Part shown: positions 48,940 to 56,899 of the stretch, one piece after another
Position numbering within the stretch: the first letter of the stretch is position 1
Layout: the number at the start of each line of letters is the position of its first letter
Assembly (NCBI GenBank): GCA_963669155.1
Contig: OZ022586.1
Coordinates: 671,050 to 735,049, forward strand
Direction of reading: 5' to 3'
Source of the DNA: Arbacia lixula
Taxonomy: Eukaryota; Echinodermata; Echinoidea; Arbacioida; Arbaciidae
DNA: 64,000 nucleotides
Notes under the pieces: generated by a model
What the model saw: the letters and a program-made list of their open reading frames with translations, nothing else
What the model was told of the DNA's origin: nothing
The model's database searches: none
Program-made: the position numbers and the translations under genes

Positions 48940-50043
48940 TCATATTTCCATATCTTCATATTCAGAGTCTATGCTTTCTCTGTCATATTCTTTTGGCAGT
49001 ATATTAACTTCCAAGCCACTTTCAATGTCTTCATCATAAAGGATACTTAAAGTACTGCTTACAGTAGAATCATCATCATCCTCAACATCATCATCATCGT
49101 CATCATCATCATCATCACTAGCATCACTAGCATCATCACCATCATTATCAAGATCAGCTGAATATTCTGTTGTGGTGTCACATGTCGATGTAGATTGCAT
49201 TGGCATAGTTACATTAGGAACATTTTCACAGTGTTTGCATCTACAACCAGGGCCACATTTTCTTTTATCTTTAACACATTTACAAAGCCTATTTGTACAT
49301 TTGCTCTTAGAACAAGCACAGCCTCGTGTAAGGTATATAACATTTTCTCTAATGCGATTAATATTTTTTTCTGTATCCCAAATAATGCTGACCTTGTTCT
49401 TATCATCTTGATTTGTTATATTATATCCATAAAAAGAAATGTTTGGATATATAAAAATTGGAGAATTAACTTCATCCCATACTGTTGATACCCAACAACT
49501 CCTTAACCAGTGAAGGTTCAAAGCAGAATTAGAAGGGAGCAGATCATCTTCATATTCACCCTTCCATGAAGCTAAACGTACTATATCCAGAGCCTTATGA
49601 TGCCGTGACATAATATCAGAATCTTCTATACTATTGTACAGATCAATAATCGAATTGTAATTATGAAGACAAGAACGGTTAACATGGTAAAATATGCACA
49701 TAATAAGGCGATAAAAAGACATTAAACCATCATCTGAATTAACATTCAATTCAGTTTGAGCTAAGTAACCTTGTGTATTACTGTAGCATCCAGTAATAAA
49801 ATGTGCATGTTGGAAAAATAATTTAAAAAAGGTAGGCTTCCCTATATGCGCAAAGTATGAAACAAAATCACAACCTGACGTGATATATAAAACCTGAAGA
49901 ATCTTCCAAACATTTAACTGCTTATTTATCAAACTTGCCAAATCAGAATCATGGTCACATGCAGACTGTAATGAATTGAGATTTAGATATTTTTTCATCC
50001 CCCGCTCAGGCACTGTATTGCACTGTGACATGTTTATTACCAA
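48940..50043 (-). CDS. Longest open part of the nuclease: H2TH, CXC domain and acidic tail (367 codons)
   Basis: Contains SGCDFVSYFAHIGK at residues 56-69, as in the XPG/FEN helix-2-turn-helix, and the LPSNSALNLHWLRSCWV block at about 169-185. The CXC zinc-binding segment at about 241-274 has eight or more cysteines in CxC and CxxxxC spacing. A run of nine or more Asp lies at about 311-319, encoded by an imperfect ATC/ATCATC repeat at 49071-49150. The first Met (GTA/ATG context) overlaps the end of the upstream frame, so it is probably not a natural start. Confidence 0.7.
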   Translation of the reverse strand: MVINMSQCNTVPERGMKKYLNLNSLQSACDHDSDLASLINKQLNVWKILQVLYITSGCDFVSYFAHIGKPTFFKLFFQHAHFITGCYSNTQGYLAQTELNVNSDDGLMSFYRLIMCIFYHVNRSCLHNYNSIIDLYNSIEDSDIMSRHHKALDIVRLASWKGEYEDDLLPSNSALNLHWLRSCWVSTVWDEVNSPIFIYPNISFYGYNITNQDDKNKVSIIWDTEKNINRIRENVIYLTRGCACSKSKCTNRLCKCVKDKRKCGPGCRCKHCENVPNVTMPMQSTSTCDTTTEYSADLDNDGDDASDASDDDDDDDDDDVEDDDDSTVSSTLSILYDEDIESGLEVNILPKEYDRESIDSEYEDMEI

Positions 50044-50515
50044 AGTTCAAGGGAAGTCCTATCACACCGATATCTCGATCAATAGAATATATTAAAATAT
50101 TATTGCATGGAGTATCATTTACATGTAACCAGATCTGTGTATCACTTTCCTCGTGATTATGGACAATATTATGATGATCAATGCCTTGCTCACTTATTGA
50201 AACACCTGTCCATTGACTAGAACTCTCAATTCCGACATGAAATCCTCCAGAAGTAACAAAAACTTTACCACTGTTTATTTCAATATCATTTTTTACAAGC
50301 TCAATAAATTTATTGGACAAGTAACGACATAAGGTGTATTTGTTCTGGCGAACTTTAAGAAAATTATTCCATTGGTTTGGAAGAGGGACTTTGTCATCAA
50401 GTGACTCATAATAATAACATTCTCCTTCAGTTTTATCCCTTCTGCTACGTTCTACATCTTTTGGAGAAATACCCTGTGTTCCGACTTGATCAAAGAGGAT
50501 CCGGACTTCTTTTAC
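50006..50515 (-). CDS. Central open part of the nuclease (PIN-like core)
   Basis: An open frame from about 50515 to the TGA at 50006-50008 encodes VKEVRILFDQVG, SPKDVERSRRDK, PNQWNNFLKVRQNKYTL, then NHEESDTQIWLH and YSIDRDIGVIGLPL. The paired acidic motifs (EESD, DRD) occupy the positions expected for metal-binding residues of PIN/XPG folds. It is joined by frameshifts to the pieces on both sides. Confidence 0.6.
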   Translation of the reverse strand, partial: VKEVRILFDQVGTQGISPKDVERSRRDKTEGECYYYESLDDKVPLPNQWNNFLKVRQNKYTLCRYLSNKFIELVKNDIEINSGKVFVTSGGFHVGIESSSQWTGVSISEQGIDHHNIVHNHEESDTQIWLHVNDTPCNNILIYSIDRDIGVIGLPLNFGNKHVTVQYSA

Positions 50516-50989
50516 ATTTTTCTTGAAAAAAAGAAAACACCCATCTAGCTATCAGAAATTGTGCATATTCGTCAAATGTTTTTAGATTTTTCAGGGGAGA
50601 ACTATATATTATATTCACGCCTTCTACAATCACGCACGTATAAGACACAAACTTGAAAGACGGGGACACTATTTCATAACTTGATAAATATCTTTTTTTT
50701 TTTTTTTTAATCTTTTTCTGGTGTATAGGACTCATTCTTCAACTTTTTTGAATATTTTTGCCTGCAACTGTTACATATACAAGAAAAATCTGAAATGTCT
50801 GTAAACTTTGATTTGATTAAATCTTTTAGCATTTCAGACTTAATTAAATTGAAATGGGTGTATTTGTGAGATGTTTTTTGACAAAGGCGACATGGTCCAC
50901 ATGAAAAATTCCCACAGGGCTGCTTATGTTTGGTAAGCTTTTCTTTCACCCCAACGAAACATTTGTGTTTTTGTTGAACAATATTGCAC

Positions 50990-51960
50990 GAGGGGCGATT
51001 GAAGGTGGAACTGGTGGCGGATGGGGATCAGGAGCTAGAGGTGTGATTGAAGGTGGAACTGGTCTGGTGGTGGATGAGGATCAGGAGCTAGAGGTGCGAT
51101 TGAAGGTGGAACTGGTGGTGGATGAGGATCAGGAGCTAGAGGTGCGATTGAAGGTGGAACTGGTGGCGGATGGGGATCAGGAGCTAGAGGTGTGATTGAA
51201 GGTGGAACTGGTCTGGTGGTGGATGAGGATCAGGAGCTAGAGGTGCGATTGAAGGTGGAACTGGTGGTGGATGAGGATCAGGAGCTAGAGGTGCGATTGA
51301 AGGTGGAACTGGTGGCGGATGGGGATCAGAAGCTACAGGTGCGATTGAAGGTGGAACTGGTGGTGGATGAGGATCAGGAGCTACAGGTGCGATTGAAGGT
51401 GGAACTGGTGGTGGATGAGGATCAGGAGCTAGAGGTGCGATTGAAGGTGGAACTGGTGGCGGATGGGGATCAGAAGCTACAGGTGCGATTGAAGGTGGAA
51501 CTGGTGGTGGATGAGGATCAGGAGCTACAGGTGCGATTGAAGGTGGAACTGGTGGTGGATGAGGATCAGGAGCTAGAGGTGCGATTGAAGGTGGAACTGG
51601 TGGCGGATGGGGATCAGGAGCTAGAGGTGCGATTCAAGGTGGAACTGGTGGCGGATGGGGATCAGGAGCTAGAGGTGCGATTGAAGGTGGAACTGGTGGC
51701 GGATGGGGATCAGGAGCTAGAGGTGCGATTGAAGGTGGAACTGGTGGCGGATGGGGGTCAGGAGCTAGAGGTGCGATTGAAGGTCGAACTGGTGGCGGAT
51801 GGGGATCAGGAGCTAGAGGTGAGATTGAAGGTGGAACTGGTGGCGGATGGGGATCAGGAGCTACAGGTGCGACTGGACGAGTGACATGAAGATGAGAAAG
51901 TGGAACTGGTGGTGGATGAGGATCAGGAGCTACAGGTGTGACTGGATGAGTGACATGAAG
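50990..51960 (-). repeat. 48-bp coding minisatellite (16-residue proline-rich repeat)
   Basis: About 19 tandem units of 48 bp. On the minus strand the open frame reads PPVPPSIAPLAPDPHP per unit and is continuous with the exon beginning at 52014. A G-to-C change (plus strand) at 51636 turns TCA into TGA. Two units (near 51065 and 51213) carry an extra CTGGT. The plus-strand frame (VELVADGDQELEVRLK) is also open but has no gene context. Confidence 0.9.
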
Positions 51961-52349
51961 AGGAGAGGATCTTACTTGTGGAGAATCACACAAGTGGACA
52001 TCCTCATATTTGATCTGTGGTTAAAGTGAAAAAAAAAACACATTTAGGCAAAACATTAGTAAAACTGAAAGAAAAAAATGTTCCTTACAAGTCAATATCA
52101 CATACAGAAACATTTCTTACTTAAGTCAAATTAAATGTGTGTTTTTTTTCGCAGAGCAAGATCACTTTAATCACAACTAAAATGACGAAAAAGGACTTTA
52201 CCAATTTCTCAGTCAAACAGAGGGACATTAAGGCCAGTCCAAACTGCATCCATGGAAAGAAGTTAGGAAAGTGTAAAAAAAAAAATTATGGTAATGTATT
52301 TTACTACCCTATCATTTAAAACACCCTGCCCCACCCCCACAAAATATAA

Positions 52350-52433
52350 AAAAGGAAGAAGGTGTTTAGGTCTACTAACTTTGGTGGCTGGGCAGCCACC
52401 AAAGTTAGTAGACCTAAACACCTTCTTCCTTTT
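52350..52433. repeat. Perfect 84-bp palindrome (40-bp arms, 4-nt loop)
   Basis: AAAAGGAAGAAGGTGTTTAG.. to ..TTTGGTGGCT, loop GGGC, then the exact inverse. No mismatch in 40 bp. It sits at the edge of the Lys/Arg-rich remnant in the element. Confidence 0.97.
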
Positions 52434-52439
52434 CCGGTG

Positions 52440-52786
52440 CTTCTTGATCCTCTGCCGCCTCCTCTTCCTTTCTCTGGCCTTCTTGCGTGAGGTAACATAT
52501 GGAGTAGGTGACTTGGGGAGTGGGGAACAGGGTAGCATGATGATTGTGCTGGGAATGTTATGTATGGAATAAGGCTCAGGTTCTTAGATGATAGCTCATG
52601 ATATTTAGGGGGAGGAGGGAGCAACACTGGATCTCGTTTTTTAACAACTTCCTTTTTTTTCTCTTTGGTTGATCCACCTTCGGTTTAAGATAAGGCTTTC
52701 CATATCGTTCCCTTTTTCTGTATTTTATAAGGGCTTTTTCCTTTTCTGATAGGATTGGTTGTTGAACAGTTGATTTTGAGCGGGAA
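52440..52786 (-). pseudogene. Lys/Arg-rich coding remnant of the element
   Basis: After acceptor TTTCCTGCAG (exon base 52786) one frame reads SRSKSTVQQP.. to KPKVDQPKRKKRKLLK. Two other frames continue with PPPPKYHELSSKNLSLIPY and TSRKKARERKRRRQRIKKHR. The character (nuclear-localisation-like basic clusters, Pro-rich part) suggests an N-terminal region of an element protein, now split over three frames. Introns could also explain the frame changes. Confidence 0.4.
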
Positions 52787-52827
52787 CTGCAGGAAATTTT
52801 AATCAAAATTTTTAATTCTTTAGGTAT

Positions 52828-52957
52828 TCAAGTTGTTTGCTTGGGTTTGAAGTTTTGGTAGTAAACAAATTGAGATATTAAATTTGCGAATTCAGAAGCA
52901 AGTGCTGACTTCCCTTCAAGAGTTAAATGAACACCATCAAAATGAAAAAACCTATCA
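52828..52957 (-). CDS. Terminal exon with SGNH/GDSL-hydrolase-like end (DGVHL motif)
   Basis: Acceptor CTTTTTGTGCAG precedes base 52957. The frame reads DRFFHFDGVHLTLEGKSALA then SEFANLI and stops at TGA 52830-52828. The D-G-V-H pair followed by L..EG...LA is the usual last block of SGNH esterases, which supplies the catalytic Asp and His. The upstream exon with the GDS nucleophile was not found in the right interior, so the domain may be truncated or its first exon lost. SGNH-like domains occur in several transposable-element groups. Whether it belonged to the same transcript as the nuclease is unknown. Confidence 0.5.
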
Positions 52958-52959
52958 CT

Positions 52960-53850
52960 GCACAAAAAGGGGGAAGTGGCGAGTATCACATAGCAATTAA
53001 AAAAACCTTAGCACAATTTGTGTAAATTATTAATATAGTATCTCGACTTCGTGTATAAATCTTCTTTAAAAAAATTTAAGAGGACGAGTCGAAGGTAATC
53101 GAAGCAGTCTAAATGTTTTTAAAAGACAAGTCGACCACATATACCCCCCATCACTATACCAAAAACATAACACGGAAATACACGTACGGGACTGGACATA
53201 GTTATTTCGTTCACAAGTTTTCGCACGGTTTCACCAATTCTACAAAGCAAACGAGGGCTACTTCCGGTCAAATAGGATATTTAAGTCATTTTCAAACTGA
53301 TTTTTAAGACAAAAGAACTGGTGGCTAGGGCGGCTAGCTAGGCTTGTCTGCGCACCTAGTGATATTTCACTGAAAATTGACAAACTTTCATTTTGTATTC
53401 CTCTAATGGCTGACCTCATTAACAGTTACATACTAAATAGATCTAGATCTCCAGTAGTACAGGATCTAACATTCATGGCATCAGAGCAACCACACTACAT
53501 AACCGGCGTTAGAATCTAGATCTAACACTAGCCCCGGGACTGCTCCCGCGCAGCCCGCTCACTGCGTGAGCGGGCTGGTCGCAGTAAGATCTAACACGTA
53601 CTAGCGTTAACGTTGTAACTGTAGTGTTAGTTAACAAAATAATTTAGACCTTTTGGTCTTGCCTCTAGGATAACCACAAACGTACAAACTACAGTGACAT
53701 ACCTTTGATTTTGATTCCAGCAATATAATAACGTTAGACATCCGTGTCTATATAGTAGATCTTCACGGTGTCTACTCTAGTGTGGCTCGGTAGGTACGCG
53801 TATACATGTGTAACTGTTAGGCGGCCGGGCGCGGCCGGATGATCGGAGGC
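52960..53850. other. Right interior of the element, no gene recognised
   Basis: Possibly promoter and 5' leader DNA of the minus-strand genes. A perfect 12-bp hairpin CAGCCCGCTCAC / GTGAGCGGGCTG with loop TGC is at 53551-53577. AGATCTAGAT-type repeats occur at about 53440-53525. Confidence 0.5.
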
Positions 53851-53851
53851 C

Positions 53852-54623
53852 TAGGCACCTTCACCGCAGTACCGACAGGCGAGACAGGTCGTACCGCGCC
53901 GTCTGTACTACTGTACTGCCGTCCGAGCTGATGATTGCGCTTGCTCAAAATACAGCGCCCCCTTTTGGCCGAGAAAAAAGAGGAACGTATTTTTGGAAAG
54001 AGTGAAATGATTTCTTGCGAAAGAGAGGAATGGATTTTTACGTGACAACAAAGAGGAATGAATTTTATCAACGTACTGTTATGGCCTTAGGTAGAGGCTC
54101 AAGATCAATTCATTGGATTGTATTATCCAACAAAAGTAAAATGATTTTTTTTTGCTGAAAGTAAAATTATTCTTTTTTTGCTCAAAAGTGAAATATATTT
54201 TTGTGAAAAGTGAAATATATTTTCGTGGAAAGTGAAACGATTTATTGTGATCAAGTGAAATGTATTTTTATGAAAAGTAAAATGTATTTCTGTGAAAAAG
54301 TGAAATGAATTTCGGTGAAGAGTGAAAAGTAATTTTGTGAAGAGTGAAATGAATTTTTTTTTAGAAAGTGAAAAGTATTTTGACATTGAGTGAAATGATA
54401 TTTTGTGAGAAGTGAAATATAATTTTGTGAAAAAGTGAAATGCATTTTGGAATAAAGTGAAACATATCTTTGTGATAAAGTGGAATGAATTTTTTTGAAA
54501 AGTAGAATATATTTTTGGAAAGTGAAATATAAATTTGCTGGAGTGAAATGGTTTAGTGAAAGAGAAACATATATTTGTTCAAGTGAAATATATTTTGAAT
54601 TGATTCCCTTATGGCGTGCCATA
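53852..54623 (-). repeat. Right terminal inverted repeat (772 bp)
   Basis: Reverse complement of the left arm. The TTTCAC-type subrepeats occupy about 54120-54595 and contain a few units fewer than the left arm. The near-identity of the arms indicates recent mobility or gene conversion. Confidence 0.95.
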
Positions 54624-54629
54624 TATAGG
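54624..54629 (+). repeat. Right target-site duplication TATAGG
   Basis: Identical to 45395-45400, immediately outside the inverted repeat. Confidence 0.85.
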
Positions 54630-54924
54630 TCTACCCTATAAGCGCGTATCGAGGGACGCCGCGGTCTCTGCTGAGAGATTGCGTGGCTAACGTGATGAAT
54701 GAAACGCGTAGTTGATCTCTTGTTTTTATTTGGCGCGAAAGCTTGGAGACAGTCCAAAAGTCGGGAATGTCAACCTACGCCACCTTTTGTCAAAGAGAGT
54801 TAGTCCAATGTTTGAGATGGATAAAGAAGGGAAGAAAAGGCAAAAGAGGAATAGAGAAGGAGAGAAAGAGAATAATCTATATTGTGTTTTAATGGTCCTT
54901 ACACAACGCATATGGGACCCCCAA

Positions 54925-54925
54925 A

Positions 54926-54990
<65 letters not shown>

Positions 54991-55002
54991 CAAACACACG
55001 CT
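54925..55002. repeat. (CA)n microsatellite
   Basis: CA repeats with CAGA and CAAA interruptions. Confidence 0.95.
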
Positions 55003-55079
55003 CCCCTGAACATCCACATAAGACTTCAGATAAAGGGGGCACGGAAATAGGGGTGGAAGGGAAGGGGGCGACGTAAAAA

Positions 55080-56600
55080 TAACAATGTGCAACAAAAACT
55101 TGCATAAATGCACGAACGATGTAAGACGTTGAAAGAGGTTTTAAAGATTAATGCACTTTTTAAACATCTTCCTGAACAATACCCAAGATGCCACGTTGCG
55201 CGTAAATTTAGAAGCAAAGACTAATCCGATATCCGTATCAATTGTCAGATCACACTCGCCTTTTCGCATATTTTATCTTCTTTTTAACTTCAATCAGCCA
55301 ACTTTTGAATGAGTTTTTTACAAAGCAGGAATGACAAATAACGCTGCCAAGGGAACTAGGGCGCGAGGCACGTACGCCGTTCCTGGCCGAGTCTCTCTGC
55401 GCCAAGTTATGAACGGAAGCAACTTAATATCCAACCGTACACATACAGTCTCCTGTTCTAGTTTATAATATGAGGAAATATTTGTCCGGTTTGTACAACA
55501 AAGACAAAAAAACCTCAGCCGAAGCCTCTTGTCCTTGAAATATTGATATATCATGAAATTAGATTAAGATGTGGTATAATTATGAGACCTCCACGGAAGT
55601 GATTAAGTGTGGTTTGATTTGAAGCTAGAACCCGGGGGCGCATGACACAGATTTGACAGAAACTGATATTGGATGATTGAGATGAAGGCCTCAGGTCAGA
55701 CGCTTGAATCGCTTATTCATGTTTTTTGTGTTTTCTTCAAACATTGTGTGGCGATTGCGCCGATGAAGTTTAGAAGCAAACAAGTATTGTAAATTTGAGG
55801 CCTTCCATCGACCGTTCCCCCTTTTTTTGTTCAGAAACAAACTATTTATACATATTATCCATAGTAATGTTTTATTCTCCCGGTTAATGTTGAGTGTTTC
55901 ATTCTCTTGCCCCCCCCCCCCCCCCCCTTCTCTAACTCTCTCTCTCTCTACCTATCTATCTAAGGCGACACTGGCACATATAAATTTAAACGTAAGATTC
56001 ACACCCCCTCCCCCTCCCCCGCCCCATCCCACCTCAACCCACCCCTCCCCCTTCAAACTCTACGATCACCTCGCATCGGTTGAATTACCGTATGCATATA
56101 CACGCACACAACACAACAAAGTGCTACATGTAATACTCTCAACATTACGTTTAACACACATGTGCAGCGCTTAACACCGACCAGAAGGTAGTACAATTGT
56201 ATTTTGTTGTGGTCGAGAGCTTCTGTCTCGTTGCGCAGTCCGGAGACTGAATTAAGATGGATGTTATTAGCCCTGATTGCTGTATACAAACAGGAGCGTT
56301 TGATACACGCATTACGTGCATCATTCCTTGCCCGCTGCGTGAAGATCGGCGCTGGGTCAACATCAACCTCCTACCAGTACCCATTTGTACTTCACATTTA
56401 TGAAGGACATGAAGTGCCCTGGAGCTCAAGATCTTCAGTCACAGTTCACAACCACTAAAATGATTACCACACCTCCACCAATGGGTATTTCAGTGACGAC
56501 ACTAACTGGTGTTAAAGGTACGTGTTGTAGAGGTTGTAGAGGTTAAGAATGCTGAACCCGTGCCTTTCTTCCATGAATATGGGTCTCATCTCAATATCAT
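55080..56600. other. Intergenic, nothing recognised
   Basis: C-run/CT tract at 55911-55965 and C-rich stretch at 56001-56055. No coding or structured element supported. Confidence 0.45.
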
Positions 56601-56620
56601 AAATTGTGGAAATTAAACGA

Positions 56621-56890
56621 GGAGGTGTCGTGGTACAGTGGTTTTGAGCTGTGACTGAAGTTCTCGAGGTCCCAGGTTCAAGCCAACCCACGGCACTTGT
56701 GTCCTTCAGCAAGATACTTAATCCACATCGCTACTCTCCACAAAGAATTAAAAGTCCGTACTTGGTAGGAGGTGGACGATTACGTGAAATCATTCTGCCA
56801 GTATGGAATACTCCCAGGGAGTGGAGATGGTGCAAGTAATATGTCTTAAACGTTCTTGTGTCCAGTAACCATGCATGGCTATGTCTGTAA
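56621..56890 (+). mobile_element. tRNA-derived SINE
   Basis: A-box TGGTACAGTGG at 56631-56641, B-box GGTTCAAGCC at 56675-56684, and acceptor-like pairing GTGTCG / CGGCAC enclosing them. The body (TGTCCTTCAGCAAGATACTT..CTCTCCAC..CCCAGGGAGTGGAGATGGTG) is shared with 5447-5665. No obvious poly-A tail or target duplication was identified. Confidence 0.75.
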
Positions 56891-56899
56891 CATCGTTTT

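Larger units (their letters stand above)
48940..52014 (-). pseudogene. Element-encoded XPG/PIN-like nuclease with Cys-rich and CXC zinc domains, frame broken
   Basis: Reads right to left from acceptor ACCACAG (exon base 52014): short lead, proline-rich 16-residue repeats (about 51000-51980), Cys-rich module at 50949-50740 (CGNFSCGPCRLC..CICNSC), nuclease core, then CXC domain and acidic tail ending at 48940. Nuclease signs: VEGVNII (start of PIN fold, Glu where Asp is usual), ILFDQVG.., RSRR, HNHEESDTQIWLH, SIDRDIGVIG, SGCDFVSYFAHIGK (helix-2-turn-helix) and LHWLRSCWV. The CXC domain (GCACSKSKCTNRLCKC..CGPGCRCKHC) is residues ~241-274 of the last open frame (367 codons, 50043-48940). Breaks: TGA at 51636-51634, two 5-bp insertions in the repeats, a poly-A run (~50692-50709), an A4 run (~50513) and a G-rich site (~50010). 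This order resembles uncharacterised proteins common in marine invertebrate genomes. It is the likely transposase, by inference. Confidence 0.75.
45401..54623. mobile_element. 9.2-kb DNA transposon with ~800-bp terminal inverted repeats and 6-bp target duplication
   Basis: The sequence beginning TATGGCACGCCATAAGGG at 45401 recurs inverted and ends at 54623. The arms are 45401-46206 (806 bp) and 53852-54623 (772 bp), almost identical apart from subrepeat-number and small indels. TATAGG stands directly outside both ends (45395-45400 and 54624-54629). Inside, on the minus strand, is a decayed XPG/PIN-like nuclease with CXC zinc domain, a proline-rich repeat domain, a Lys/Arg-rich remnant and an SGNH-like terminal exon. 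Academ-type transposons are known for an XPG-like nuclease, and KDZ transposases for CXC-type zinc clusters. The 6-bp duplication matches neither as I recall them; Polinton-type elements have 6-bp duplications, but none of their genes is seen. Class assignment is open. Confidence 0.93.

Noticed and set aside
51192-51884. 230-codon plus-strand frame VELVADGDQELEVRLK
   Set aside because: A consequence of the 48-bp unit being open on both strands. The minus-strand proline-rich frame has the splice acceptor and downstream domain context.
52155-52319. Small plus-strand exon in the element (acceptor TTTTTCGCAG, frame MTKKDFTNFSV..)
   Set aside because: The acceptor looks good, but the product is short, ends at an A-run and has no partner exon on the plus strand.
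45401-54623. Polinton/Maverick assignment
   Set aside because: 6-bp duplication and long arms fit, but no DNA polymerase B, integrase, ATPase or capsid-type frame is visible, and the arm tip is TATGGC rather than the AG-type end I recall.
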